From Thalassotalea marina (GTDB taxonomy: Bacteria; Pseudomonadota; Gammaproteobacteria; Enterobacterales; Alteromonadaceae), in contig NZ_BNCK01000011.1 of the NCBI RefSeq assembly GCF_014656435.1, forward strand, positions 62,001 through 126,000: a DNA stretch of 64,000 nt, given 5' to 3'. Each line of letters starts with the position of its first letter. Positions within the stretch are counted from its first letter, which is position 1. The position numbers and the translations under genes were made by a program. This document shows, one piece after another, positions 1-9,473 of the stretch. Under the pieces are notes generated by a model that was not told the origin of the DNA, made no database searches, and saw only the letters and a list, made by a program, of their open reading frames with translations.

Positions 1-1427
1 TGTGAATCCATTAAAGCACTTTCTGTTTGTTCTAACTCTATCCACTGCGGCATACAATTAGCTTCCGTTATGATGTTGTTGAGCTTTTTAATAAAGCCGC
101 TATCAGTAAGTTGCTTGGTTGATACATTAATGGCAATACTCGACATCTCTGACTGCGCTTTAAATTTGATAAAATCGGTGCAAGCTTGCTTTGCAATCCA
201 ATAACCAATTTCACAAATATCACCAGATGCCTCGGCGATAGGAATAAATTCTAATGGACTAATAAAGCCGTATTTAGGGTGTTGCCAACGAATTAATGCC
301 TCGGCCGAAAATACTTTATTGCTATTGATACATACTTTAGGTTGATAATGTAAAACCAACTGGTTTTTTTGCACTGCAAGTTTTAAATCGGCTTCCAGCT
401 CATGATAACGAATGGTTTTTTCTGTTAAATGCTGTTGGTAAAAGGCATAGGTATTTTTACCTTCAGCTTTTGCTTTATACATAGCCAAGTCAGATTTGAT
501 CGCCAAAGATTCACTGTCTTGTGCGTCAGTTGGAAAGATGGCAATACCAATGCTAGAGGAAATAAAATAGTGCTTATTTTCTAACTCGTATGGCTGTTCA
601 GCCAATGAAACAATCTCTTCTGCCAAATGTTCAGCTGTACGTTTAATCTTCGTAGTAGGCGCTAACAAATAAGCAAATTCATCACCGCTTAATCTAAATA
701 ACTCAACACTTGCGTCACATAATGACTCTAATCTTCTGGCAACTTGTTTTAAGGCTTGATCGCCCATGATGTGCCCTAACTGATCGTTTATCTTTTTAAA
801 GCCATCAAGATCGATAGAAAGTAAGGCAAATTGTTGCTCTGGTTTATCAACTAGTTGCAATTGTAAATATTCGATTGCTTCACGGTAACTTTTGCGATTT
901 TTTAATCCAGTAAGATAATCGGTATAACTTTCTTGCCTAAACAGTAACATTTGACGTTTAGCTTGTTGATGGAAGTACGACATGGTGCAGGCAAACGCTG
1001 TCACTAGGACCATTTCGAAACTATCTTCAAATACATCAAAAAAAGGTGTTTGGCCTAAAGAGTATCCGTATGCTGTGGTAAGTCCTAGCGCAATTAATAG
1101 CGGGATAAAGGAGCCTGGAAATATCATTAAGAATAACAGCGGAATGAAGTGATATATTTCCTCTATGTCTTCTATATCCTGAATATAAAGGTGCCCAACA
1201 GAAAAAATTGCAACAAAGCCAATGAAGCTAAAACCAACGGCTAAATGTTTATTGTTTTTTAAAAAGTAAGCTAATGCTAATGATATGGAAAAAATGCAAT
1301 AGAGGACTTGCGCGCCCAGTGGTTGATCGCGTATCAATAAAGCCAAGCTGCAGGCAGCCAATAAAAGTAGAAATGCAGTATGCGCTAAATTTGTTAGCCA
1401 GCGCTCTTGTTGGTACAAACTCACCAT
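1..1427 (-). CDS. GGDEF-EAL membrane protein (partial, C-terminus beyond the window)
   Basis: The reading frame runs from an ATG at 1427 off the left edge, so about 475 N-terminal residues are present. The first ~165 residues hold several hydrophobic stretches, probably a membrane sensor of MASE type. A diguanylate cyclase domain follows, with YTDYLTGLKNR at its start and an RLSGDEF active-site loop (SGDEF in place of GGDEF). I see no RxxD inhibitory site ahead of it. The EAL domain begins with EALIRW, but its later catalytic residues fall outside the window. The family makes and/or degrades cyclic di-GMP at the inner membrane. SGDEF variants are often still cyclases, so both activities are possible. 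No partner gene is visible on its left. Confidence 0.9.
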   Translation of the reverse strand, partial: MVSLYQQERWLTNLAHTAFLLLLAACSLALLIRDQPLGAQVLYCIFSISLALAYFLKNNKHLAVGFSFIGFVAIFSVGHLYIQDIEDIEEIYHFIPLLFLMIFPGSFIPLLIALGLTTAYGYSLGQTPFFDVFEDSFEMVLVTAFACTMSYFHQQAKRQMLLFRQESYTDYLTGLKNRKSYREAIEYLQLQLVDKPEQQFALLSIDLDGFKKINDQLGHIMGDQALKQVARRLESLCDASVELFRLSGDEFAYLLAPTTKIKRTAEHLAEEIVSLAEQPYELENKHYFISSSIGIAIFPTDAQDSESLAIKSDLAMYKAKAEGKNTYAFYQQHLTEKTIRYHELEADLKLAVQKNQLVLHYQPKVCINSNKVFSAEALIRWQHPKYGFISPLEFIPIAEASGDICEIGYWIAKQACTDFIKFKAQSEMSSIAINVSTKQLTDSGFIKKLNNIITEANCMPQWIELEQTESALMDS

Positions 1428-1604
1428 CCCCTATATTTTTTCGGTGTTACGTGTCGTTTTAAATATCAATGGTTTTGGCGCAAGCCTATTATGTTACTTG
1501 TCGCAAAAATAAAAAACTTGAGCTAGATCAATAAAAGGTATTTTAGTCGCTTTTTATCGTCGGTGAAATTGATGAAATGTGTTTTATGTGCGTTAACTCA
1601 TGTT

Positions 1605-1635
1605 TAAGACGGTTTAAACAATTGAAGCCGTCTTA
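1605..1635 (-). terminator. hairpin downstream of the 68-aa gene
   Basis: TAAGACGG (1605-1612) pairs with CCGTCTTA (1628-1635), 20 bases past the stop of the small gene at 1655. There is no strong T-run on either side, so termination is only likely. Confidence 0.4.
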
Positions 1636-1654
1636 AAATAATACGAGTTTCAAT

Positions 1655-1861
1655 TTACAAGGTTTTTTTAGGAGGGATAAACATTAACTTATACAATTTA
1701 AAACCAGTTACTGTGATCAAGATAAAGGCTACATCAAAAATAATGTAATACATGATCTCAGTTGTCCAAATGCTGTTTGTTTCGCTAGCGTAGGCACCAC
1801 TCATAGCCGACGGTAAAAATGTTATTGCCAAGACACTCATTAAAAATTTGAAAATTTGCAT
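1655..1861 (-). CDS. small membrane or exported protein, 68 aa, unknown function
   Basis: I do not recognise a family. The product has an N-terminal hydrophobic segment ending in AYA-S, consistent with a signal peptide or first membrane helix. A second hydrophobic stretch (about residues 35-55) leads into a short basic tail ending PPKKTL. It stands alone: the GGDEF-EAL gene starts about 230 bases downstream in the same direction and the M28 peptidase ends about 175 bases upstream. A Fur-box-like sequence lies 70-90 bases ahead of the start, which suggests iron control. The gene is short and could be over-called, but the layout of signal segment, helix, downstream hairpin and upstream operator supports it. 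Confidence 0.55.
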   Translation of the reverse strand: MQIFKFLMSVLAITFLPSAMSGAYASETNSIWTTEIMYYIIFDVAFILITVTGFKLYKLMFIPPKKTL

Positions 1862-1931
1862 AACAGAGCCAAGTGTTTGTTAACAGATAAAGCAAAATAG
1901 TGCTGGCAGTATATCGTCATTTTATTTAAAT

Positions 1932-1950
1932 GCAAATAATTATCATTAAC
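1932..1950 (-). promoter_or_regulatory. Fur-box-like operator
   Basis: The minus-strand sequence GTTAATGATAATTATTTGC matches the Fur consensus GATAATGATAATCATTATC at about 14-15 of 19 positions, with the core AATGATAAT intact. It lies 71-89 bases upstream of the 68-aa membrane protein. This is a pattern match only. Confidence 0.5.
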
Positions 1951-2035
1951 TTTGTTTTGAGGCGATAAAAAGCGCTTGTTATAAAACAAGCGCCATTTTC
2001 AAATCGACGTGTTATCAAGCGTGATTCACACTTGC

Positions 2036-3523
2036 CTATTTTCCTGACAACTTAGTTTTTGCATCAGCCGCCATTAGAGCAAATACCGCATAGGCTGCTG
2101 TATTTTGCTTAAGTTTGGCAGGATCAACTTTGTCTAATGTATCATCAGCCGTGTGGTGATAATCAAAATAATCTGTACCATCTTGATGAAGTGCAAAAAT
2201 TGGTGCTGAAGTGGCATTTTTAAGTGGAATTAAATCAGGACCGCCATTAGCGCTATTTTTTCCTATATAAGTGACATTAAGCGGCGCTAATTGCGGTGCT
2301 GAAGTGGCATTTTTAAGTGGAATTAAATCAGGACCGCCATTAGCGCTATTTTTTCCTATATAAGTGACATTAAGCGGCGCTAATTGCTTTGCAATTTCAC
2401 GAACTGCTGGCAGAGATGCGGCATTAACTCGTGATTCAAAACCATAAACAACATCGGCACCAAAGTCAGATTCTGCAGCAGCAACAATGTTACCTAAATC
2501 ATTTTTATGTTTTTCAAAGTAAGCCTTAGCTCCCCAAAGGCCAAGCTCTTCGGCGGCAAATAACACCACTCGTATGCTACGCTTGGGGCGTTTTACATCA
2601 GCAATGTGTTTTGCTGCCGCCATAGTTAAGGCAACACCTGCACCGTCATCCAATGCGCCTGTGCCTAAATCCCATGAATCTAAATGGCCGCCAATTAACA
2701 CATATTGCTCAGGGAACTGAGTACCAGTAAATTCGCCAATGACGTTGTAGCTAGTTCCTTGACCTAAATCTTCTGTTTGAATATTTAATGCAACTTTAAC
2801 CTTATGACCAGCATCGACCAAACGAGCTAGTTGATCTGCATCTGGATTGGCTACTGCAGTTGATGGGATTTTAGTCACCCCTTCTTTATAGTGGCTGCCA
2901 CCAGTATGAGCAAAACGATGATGGCTAGTACTGACCGAACGCATCATGTAAGCAATTGCACCTTTTTTAGCTGCTTCAACCGCGCCACTATTACGCGCTC
3001 GAACTGCAGGACCGTAACCATTACCATCAACGTGACGATTCATACGATAGTTAATAAAAGCAATTTTGCCTTTTAAGCTGTTTGCTGGTGCTGCAATTAA
3101 TTCGTCTAAGGTTTCAAATAGAACAATTTCGCCAGTTAAGCCATCTTTAGGCGTACTAACACTATTGCCAAGCGCTGTTAAATGTAAAGGCTGTTCACTA
3201 GGTAAGATAATTTTGGCTGACTCATGGTAACGTCGCCATTCTGGAAAAGTTGCTTCTTCGATCCAAACTTTGTCAAAGCCAAGTTTTTTAAATTTATCTT
3301 GCGCCCATGCAACTGCTTTTTTGTCATTTTCAGTGCCCGGAAGTCTTGGGCCTACTTCTGTGGTCAGAGAAGATAAAAGCTGCCAACTTAAGTCACTCTC
3401 AAGTGCGGCTTCTCGCACTTGCTTCACTTGTTCAATTTGTTTTGTCGTGAACTCGTCGGCAGCCACTAAGCTACTAAATCCAAACGACAATATGCTAAAA
3501 GCCAATAAAGAACGAAACTTCAT
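2036..3523 (-). CDS. exported M28-family aminopeptidase with an internal duplication
   Basis: A signal peptide (about residues 1-22, ending VAADEF) precedes a PA-type insert and a zinc-peptidase domain. The M28 metal ligands are visible in order: His in GGHLDSW, Asp in GALDDGAG, the Glu pair in AAEELGLWG, Asp in ESDFGAD and His in YHHTADDT. The family removes N-terminal residues from peptides in the periplasm or outside. Residues about 380-410 are repeated exactly as residues 411-441, because of a 93-bp tandem duplication at 2202-2387. Without it the protein would be 464 aa, the usual size for relatives. The insert lies between the fourth and fifth metal ligands, so activity may be lost. The gene is monocistronic, and an AGGG ribosome site precedes the ATG. 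Confidence 0.92.
   Translation of the reverse strand: MKFRSLLAFSILSFGFSSLVAADEFTTKQIEQVKQVREAALESDLSWQLLSSLTTEVGPRLPGTENDKKAVAWAQDKFKKLGFDKVWIEEATFPEWRRYHESAKIILPSEQPLHLTALGNSVSTPKDGLTGEIVLFETLDELIAAPANSLKGKIAFINYRMNRHVDGNGYGPAVRARNSGAVEAAKKGAIAYMMRSVSTSHHRFAHTGGSHYKEGVTKIPSTAVANPDADQLARLVDAGHKVKVALNIQTEDLGQGTSYNVIGEFTGTQFPEQYVLIGGHLDSWDLGTGALDDGAGVALTMAAAKHIADVKRPKRSIRVVLFAAEELGLWGAKAYFEKHKNDLGNIVAAAESDFGADVVYGFESRVNAASLPAVREIAKQLAPLNVTYIGKNSANGGPDLIPLKNATSAPQLAPLNVTYIGKNSANGGPDLIPLKNATSAPIFALHQDGTDYFDYHHTADDTLDKVDPAKLKQNTAAYAVFALMAADAKTKLSGK
2202..2387 (-). repeat. perfect 93-bp tandem duplication inside the M28 peptidase
   Basis: Copies 2202-2294 and 2295-2387 are identical base for base, and the flanking bases differ. 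The period is 31 codons, so the frame is kept. No silent difference has accumulated, so the event is recent or is an assembly artefact. Confidence 0.97.
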
Positions 3524-3671
3524 ATTAATCCCTAGTTATTGTTTTGTTTGTACGTTATTAAAGCATTAATGTACATGATGTTCGATTTAATCACTATAGT
3601 TTCGAAGAATATTCGTTAAACAAGTATGTGGTTAGCCACTTTTCATTTTGCTAGTGACGAACACATCCGCG

Positions 3672-6600
3672 CTATTCGGCTGATTTTGTTGCTAAATCCA
3701 TATTGAAAAAATCGAGTATCATATACAACTCGCTAGAATACCTTGCCTCGTTAGGTACTTTTCTGAACTGGCTGGGAGTCACTTTAAGATGTGTGGCAAA
3801 CCATCGACTCATTTGACGCTCATTGTTAAAACCAACGTCTATGCAAATACGTTTGATCTGATGTTCAGTCTGGATTAGCTCAATCATTGCGTTTACGCCT
3901 CTATAGCCGTTAAGTAATGCTTTTACACTTAACTCTTGTGGCAGATATAAACGGCAATTATGCTGTACAGTGCGAATACTGCATTTTAAATAACGACCAG
4001 CAAGTTGCTCAACAGTGATATCGTAATTAGTAAAATGTTCGCATATCAACGCCTTAATCGTTTCTATGAATTGCGTTTTACGTTCTGATTCTTGGCTAAC
4101 TTCTGTAGACGTATTTTTTATTTTTCGCTCTGTAGTCATTGAAGCTTTTAACGATTGTTTTACTTTTTCTTCAACGCGTCGCATTTGACTGGAAAGATTG
4201 TGTAGGTGTCGCTCTAGCATGGTTATATCACTGTTTTTATCCAAAAATATATCAGCCATAGAGTCCAATGCTGCGAGCCGCGTAGTTGTATCGCCAAAAG
4301 CGCTGCAAACGATCACAGGAATGTGTGACAGAGAATCGTCAGATTTTAACTGTCTGACTAAATCGATACCTGCTGTTTTAGTTTCCATGCTGATATCAGT
4401 AACAATAATATCTGGCTGATGTTTGTTTGCCAGTTTAAAACCTTGTACGGCGTTTTCAGCTAGAATTATCTGATATGTTTCACTCAACAAATAGTTAAGT
4501 GACTGTCTTAAATCGGCATTATCTTCCACTAACAACACTGTATACATGTCTTTGTTTTTCTCATCGCTTTTGATATGGTCGATGTTGATAGGTTCTGGCA
4601 GTTTATTAAAATACAATAACTCTGGTTGAGCTTTCGCAACTGGCAGAGCGAAAGTAAAACGGCAACCGCCCAATTTGCTCTCGGTTAAGGTGACGTTGCT
4701 TTGACAGGTATCAAGAATTGCTTTCACCAGATAAAGCCCCATGCCTCGACCTTCACAATGATTAGCATTGAAGTTTGCAGAGTTTATTCGATAACCACAG
4801 GTAAAAACTTGAGAGCGCGCACTAATTGGAATCCCTGGGCCGCTGTCATCAATTGAAAACTGCCACACATTTTCTTTTTGTATCGCACTTAAAGTAATTG
4901 TCCCGTTTTTTGGGGTATGTTCAATAGCATTGTCGAGTAAATTATCAAGTACTAAGTCGAGCGTTCCCGGTTGGCAGTGTATAGCGGCTTGTTCGGGGAT
5001 GGATAAGTGAATGGTTAGTTCTCGCTCTGCTAATCGGTTTGTTCTAGTGGAGAGCACTTGATTGACTATGTCACTAACAAGTAAATCGATTGTTTTATAG
5101 TCGCACTTAATTCTAAGCTCAGCTAAATTGAGTTCTTGTCTGACACCAGCTCGTATATCTTCAAGTGAACTTATCGCCGCTTGAATACTCGTTAATATCA
5201 TTTGTTGCTGAGCATCATTTCCTAGTTGCTGCGCTTTTGACACTTCCCTTAATGCAATATTGCAATGATTATTTACTGACATCAATGGGGTTTTTACTTC
5301 GTGCGCAAAGCTTTGAAATTGAAGACGAATGTGTTCATTTGTTCTGGCAAGATCTAAGGTTGCCTGGCTTACTTTTTGTTTTAGTTTCTGCTCTGTTCGA
5401 TCACGCCACATATGATAAAAATAGATCATAAGAAACACTAAAAAACCGTAAAATAGATAGGCCTCTTGGCTAAGCCATGGGGCTGGGTGCACGGTAAAAC
5501 TTGCTAAAGTGGTCGGCTCGCTCCAAATACCGTCTTTATTTGCCGCCTTAACTTCGAATATATATTGCCCTGGTGGTAATGCGTTGTATCTTGCTTTTCG
5601 CTCTTTTCCCGCGTTGATCCACTCATCGTCTAGACCCGTTAATTTAAATTGATAACGAATGTCTTGTTGTTCAGCGTAAAAAATACCAACAAATTCAAAC
5701 GTTAAGTAATTCTCTTTATAAGAAAAATCTAGGTCGTCAATTTGTGATAGAGGTTGTTCGTGTAAAAATGCCTGCTTCAAGCTAACGATAGGTGGTATCA
5801 GATTTTTCTTTACATTTTGCGGCTGAAATATGTTGATGCCATTGATACCACCAAAATAATAGGTTCCACTGGCGCCTATATGGCCTACACCGTAATTAAA
5901 TTCCCAACCCTGTACTCCATCGCTGGGAGTGTAATGACTAAATTGTGTGGTTTGAGTATCAAATTTTGCAATACCTTTGTTGCTGGTTAACCAGAGATTC
6001 TTGTCATTGTCAGCTAACAAGGAATAGAGCATGGTATCTTTTAAACCGTCTGCAAGGCCAAAATGTTTCCACTCAATGGCCTGACTAGGATTGGTATTAG
6101 CGTTAGGTGGTATTAAGCTCATCTGAAGTAAACCACCCCCACGAGTTGCTAACCAAAACGTGCGCTCGCTTGCTTGCCAAATACCATGTACCCATATATC
6201 AGTGCTTTTAACACCTGCTTTCGCTAGGTCAATAGACTGAAAATGCTGAAGCTCGGTTGTAAAACGAATTAGGCCTGTTGTGCCTGCGAGCCATAAATTT
6301 CCTTGCTGATCTTTATACAGTTTATGAATGGCGTTGTCTTTTAACGCTGGAGCATTTTCTTCTGTCCAAATAATCACAGGTTTACTTTGGTCATGATAAT
6401 CTTGGTAGCCAAAAAAGCCATCACCAGCAAACCAAAAAATATTGCGTTCTTCGTCATTTAGTAAGGTGTAAGTTTTTGAATTAACCAATAGATTTTTGGG
6501 ATGTGAGCTGTCTGTAATAATGTTAGCTTCAACAAAGTTGTTCTGCTTTTCATTAAATACACGTAATCCAAAATTAGTGGCTGCCCAAAGGGTGTTGTCA

Positions 6601-8081
6601 GGAGCTCTTGTTATGGCATGGATGTATTCTCCAATTTGACCACTGTCTTTAGGCGCGTGATGATGACGAAAGCGTTCACTTTCTTCGATGAAGTGTAAAC
6701 CAAAGTCTCGTTCTTTAATGGTAAGTTTTTTTATGCCTGCGCCATCAAGCCCTATCCATAAAGTAGAAGGCGTTAGTGGATCTTCATAAATGGCTCTAAT
6801 AATATTGTTATCAAAATTAGATGTATGTGTTTGCTTGGGAAGCACATGACTAAAACGCCTGTTATTGGGCGTAAGCCAGTAAAGTCCGTCGAGATCAATT
6901 TTTATTAGAATTGCACCGCTACGGGTCAGCAATAGTTTAGGTACATTGCCACCATTTAAATTTGAATGAACATCTTGGTAACTTTCTACCCGTTTTAATT
7001 TACCGCTCTTAGCGTCTTGGTTATAAATCCCACTTATAGCACTCACCCACAAAGTACCATCGGTAGACGATAAAATAGTGCCAATACGGTTATTACTTAT
7101 TTGGTTGTCACTGGATAATTGCTCAGCAGATAACAGCGAATTAAAGTTTCCTTTATTGTTATCAAATTTCTGTAGCCCATTAAAGGTACCAACCCATAAG
7201 TTGTTCTGACTATCGATGTGAAGCTGAGTAACAAAATTATTTTCTTTGAACTGATCATCGTTTTTAAAAAACGTGTAATAGCTGCTAATGTGAGTATTTG
7301 GATCAAAACTAAATACTCCTTGTTTACCTGCTAGCCAAAGCTTTTGCTCAAATTCGACAATATGAAGAAAGTGATGAGTTCTCTTTGTAGTTTCATTTAG
7401 TGTGGGGGAAAATATTGAATCAAACTGTTGAGAGCTTTCATTAAAAAGGCTGAGGCCATTGTAGCCCACTAACCAAACTCTTCCTTGGCTATCTTCGAAT
7501 ATTTGAGAGTAGGCGGATTGAACTTCAACGCCGGTGGCAACGATATCTAAGCTATTTTCGTAAGATATATCAGCTTCGGCAATTAGTCGAAAAGACTGCT
7601 TATCGGCTGACGACAACAAAATCACATTGCCTGTCGCCCATATTCTTCCTTGGCTATCTTCAAGCAAATGACTAATACGTTGATTACTTTGTACACTAGT
7701 CGGCCATTTAAAACAATTGTGGTTATTTTGTTTAACCGCCATGCCATTTGATGTGCCAACCCAAAGGGCATTGTTGTTGTCAACTAACATCGACAAAACT
7801 TGTCGACTTGGCAATTGGCAGGATTTTTCAAGCTGATTATAAGTTGATAGTTGGTAGCCATCAAAACGGTCAACACCATTTGCTGTTCCCAACCATAAAA
7901 CGCCACTGTGATCTTGAACTGCTACTCCTACAGTGTTTTGCGAAAGGGCAATATCTAATTTTTTAAGGTGAGCATGTGCCATCGCTCGGTTGTTGATTAA
8001 TAGTAAAATCACCATAACAACAACTGAAAGTAAGTGAATAAATTGTTCTTTCAATATGCATTCTTTTTTGTTTTTTAACAT
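3672..8081 (-). CDS. hybrid two-component regulator (beta-propeller sensor, kinase, receiver, AraC HTH)
   Basis: This 1469-aa one-protein signalling system has these parts in order: a signal segment (about 10-35), two-component propeller repeats with many LWVGT/LWLAG motifs (about 40-750), a Y_Y_Y domain (about 785-865), one membrane helix (about 875-893), a HisKA box with SFAHEVKTPL, an HATPase with DNAIEHT and GRGMGLYL, a receiver with VLLVEDN and phospho-acceptor VTDIS, and an AraC-type HTH (about 1350-1455). The architecture matches the hybrid two-component systems known mainly from Bacteroidetes glycan loci; there the propeller senses a periplasmic sugar ligand. It stands divergent from the first PEP-CTERM gene. 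Its own promoter and both PEP-CTERM promoters carry the same paired boxes, so autoregulation and control of both genes are inferred. The annotated ATG lacks a clear ribosome site. Confidence 0.95.
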   Translation of the reverse strand: MLKNKKECILKEQFIHLLSVVVMVILLLINNRAMAHAHLKKLDIALSQNTVGVAVQDHSGVLWLGTANGVDRFDGYQLSTYNQLEKSCQLPSRQVLSMLVDNNNALWVGTSNGMAVKQNNHNCFKWPTSVQSNQRISHLLEDSQGRIWATGNVILLSSADKQSFRLIAEADISYENSLDIVATGVEVQSAYSQIFEDSQGRVWLVGYNGLSLFNESSQQFDSIFSPTLNETTKRTHHFLHIVEFEQKLWLAGKQGVFSFDPNTHISSYYTFFKNDDQFKENNFVTQLHIDSQNNLWVGTFNGLQKFDNNKGNFNSLLSAEQLSSDNQISNNRIGTILSSTDGTLWVSAISGIYNQDAKSGKLKRVESYQDVHSNLNGGNVPKLLLTRSGAILIKIDLDGLYWLTPNNRRFSHVLPKQTHTSNFDNNIIRAIYEDPLTPSTLWIGLDGAGIKKLTIKERDFGLHFIEESERFRHHHAPKDSGQIGEYIHAITRAPDNTLWAATNFGLRVFNEKQNNFVEANIITDSSHPKNLLVNSKTYTLLNDEERNIFWFAGDGFFGYQDYHDQSKPVIIWTEENAPALKDNAIHKLYKDQQGNLWLAGTTGLIRFTTELQHFQSIDLAKAGVKSTDIWVHGIWQASERTFWLATRGGGLLQMSLIPPNANTNPSQAIEWKHFGLADGLKDTMLYSLLADNDKNLWLTSNKGIAKFDTQTTQFSHYTPSDGVQGWEFNYGVGHIGASGTYYFGGINGINIFQPQNVKKNLIPPIVSLKQAFLHEQPLSQIDDLDFSYKENYLTFEFVGIFYAEQQDIRYQFKLTGLDDEWINAGKERKARYNALPPGQYIFEVKAANKDGIWSEPTTLASFTVHPAPWLSQEAYLFYGFLVFLMIYFYHMWRDRTEQKLKQKVSQATLDLARTNEHIRLQFQSFAHEVKTPLMSVNNHCNIALREVSKAQQLGNDAQQQMILTSIQAAISSLEDIRAGVRQELNLAELRIKCDYKTIDLLVSDIVNQVLSTRTNRLAERELTIHLSIPEQAAIHCQPGTLDLVLDNLLDNAIEHTPKNGTITLSAIQKENVWQFSIDDSGPGIPISARSQVFTCGYRINSANFNANHCEGRGMGLYLVKAILDTCQSNVTLTESKLGGCRFTFALPVAKAQPELLYFNKLPEPINIDHIKSDEKNKDMYTVLLVEDNADLRQSLNYLLSETYQIILAENAVQGFKLANKHQPDIIVTDISMETKTAGIDLVRQLKSDDSLSHIPVIVCSAFGDTTTRLAALDSMADIFLDKNSDITMLERHLHNLSSQMRRVEEKVKQSLKASMTTERKIKNTSTEVSQESERKTQFIETIKALICEHFTNYDITVEQLAGRYLKCSIRTVQHNCRLYLPQELSVKALLNGYRGVNAMIELIQTEHQIKRICIDVGFNNERQMSRWFATHLKVTPSQFRKVPNEARYSSELYMILDFFNMDLATKSAE

Positions 8082-8260
8082 TGAATGTCTAAGTTTTTTG
8101 ATGGAGTGAAAGTTAAGTTAAGTTACAATAGTTTAACATTTTTGCTTGTTGTTGTTTTGTTTTTTTATATTGTTGTTAAATATGGTTAATTTTCGTTTGT
8201 TTGATGAAAGTTGATCAATTAATTCTGCGGTATGAATATGGCATGTTAACAAATTTGTAA

Positions 8261-8298
8261 CCGTCAAAAAGCGCAAAACTTACTGTCAAAAAGCGCAA
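8261..8298 (-). promoter_or_regulatory. tandem operator pair facing the hybrid regulator gene
   Basis: On the minus strand the boxes read TTGCGCTTTTTGACAG (8298 to 8283) and TTGCGCTTTTTGACGG (8276 to 8261). The period is 22 bp, and the pair ends about 180 bases upstream of the regulator start. Confidence 0.65.
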
Positions 8299-8503
8299 TT
8301 AACTATAAATGATGTAAAGGTCAGATGTGTTAGTTTGTGCTTACAAATTAGGCGGGCTTAATTCTTGAACTTTGTACTGCTTGGTTAGCTGAAAAGATTT
8401 GGCTAAAACAAATATGAGCAAGGTTTTATCTAGCTATATCACATTTGGCGTTATTGCTTTTATTACTTATCAAAATACGGCATTTATCAATGCATTTCTA
8501 TTG

Positions 8504-8541
8504 TTGCGTTTAATGACACTAAGTTGTGCGCATTTTGACGG
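8504..8541 (+). promoter_or_regulatory. tandem operator pair facing PEP-CTERM gene 1
   Basis: TTGCGTTTAATGACAC (8504-8519) and GTGCGCATTTTGACGG (8526-8541) have a 22-bp period, in the same orientation relative to their gene as the other two pairs. The first box is the weakest of the six. Confidence 0.6.
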
Positions 8542-8661
8542 TTGTCCAATTTTCTTTTTGATAATCTTGTTGGCGTAAACGAAGTAAAAATAAACAAGTT
8601 AAAACACTAATTAAGTATTTTAGTTAAGTTTTGTTCATAAGAAATTTTTAAGGATATGTAT

Positions 8662-9339
8662 ATGAAAAAGATCGCCCTATTAGCTGGTTGTTTAGCTTTT
8701 GGTTCTGCTAATGCTAATTTGATCACAAACGGAAACTTTGAAAACGGTTATAACGGGTTTCTATCTGAATTAACATTAGCTCAAACAGGCTCGACAGGCT
8801 TTTATCCTGAAGGCGTGTATGCGGTTACATCAGATCCAAAAAAACACCACCCAGATGCTACTAGCTATGGTGATCATACATATTTTAATGATGCTACAAC
8901 AACAGGCCATATGTTAGCTGTTAATGGTTCAAGTCGAGCAAATACCATTATTTGGACGACCGGTAGCATTGCTGTTCAACAGAATTCACAATATGATTTT
9001 GGTGCTTTTTTATCTTCTTGGCATCCAGCATCTCCGGCTGAATTATTATTCAGTATCAATGGGGAAACGATTGGCAACCTAACTGCTTCAACTACAACAG
9101 GGAAGTGGGAACATTTCTTTAGTACTTGGAACTCAGGTACTAATGATTTTGCAACTATCTCTATTGTTAATAACAACACAGCACCAGCAGGTAATGATTT
9201 TGCATTAGATGACCTGTATTTTGGTGAAGCTATTTTCTCTAGAGCAACTCAAGTACCAGAACCAACAGGTTTTGCATTACTTGCTTTAGGTTTGGCTGGT
9301 GCCATGACAATGCGTCGCAGAAAAAGTGCTGTAAAATAA
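8662..9339 (+). CDS. PEP-CTERM exported protein 1
   Basis: The protein is about 225 aa. It has a short signal peptide (ending ANA-NL), then a body opening LITNGNFENG that resembles the carbohydrate-binding-like folds common in PEP-CTERM proteins. The tail is a textbook sorting signal: VPEPTGF, a hydrophobic helix, then RRRK. In this class an exosortase (not in this window) cuts at PEP and helps place the protein at the surface or in matrix polysaccharide. AAGGA at 8650-8654 sits 7 bases before the ATG at 8662, which I prefer to the ATG at 8656. A strong terminator follows. Control by the divergent hybrid regulator is inferred from the boxes. Confidence 0.9.
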   Translation: MKKIALLAGCLAFGSANANLITNGNFENGYNGFLSELTLAQTGSTGFYPEGVYAVTSDPKKHHPDATSYGDHTYFNDATTTGHMLAVNGSSRANTIIWTTGSIAVQQNSQYDFGAFLSSWHPASPAELLFSINGETIGNLTASTTTGKWEHFFSTWNSGTNDFATISIVNNNTAPAGNDFALDDLYFGEAIFSRATQVPEPTGFALLALGLAGAMTMRRRKSAVK

Positions 9340-9397
9340 TGTAATACCATAACTGAATGTAACAGTTCTCTTTATAGCTTACTATTTATAGTAGCTA

Positions 9398-9430
9398 GCC
9401 GCTTACACCTTGGTGTAAGCGGCATTTTTA
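9398..9430 (+). terminator. intrinsic terminator after PEP-CTERM gene 1
   Basis: A perfect 12-bp stem GCCGCTTACACC/GGTGTAAGCGGC with a 2-base spacer is followed by ATTTTTATTT. Confidence 0.9.
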
Positions 9431-9473
9431 TTTGTATTATTTAAACTTATACCACACTAGAAAATTAACCCTG

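Larger units (their letters stand above)
8082..8661. other. 580-bp divergent regulatory region
   Basis: No credible gene lies here. It holds two pairs of 16-bp boxes, one facing each flanking gene, and AT-rich sequence between them. A GATAAT at 8560-8565 could be the -10 of the PEP-CTERM gene, with TTGACG at 8535-8540 inside the box as a -35 (19-bp spacer). Confidence 0.6.

Noticed and set aside
1274-1462. 62-aa open frame on the plus strand near the left end
   Set aside because: It overlaps the start of the GGDEF-EAL gene and has no recognisable feature.
1965-1980. GATAAAAAGCGCTT, partly like the hybrid-regulator box
   Set aside because: It lacks the GTC part and a partner at 22 bp, and lies downstream of a gene.
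5165-5431. 88-aa open frame opposite the hybrid regulator
   Set aside because: It lies inside the kinase H-box region of a clear gene on the other strand.
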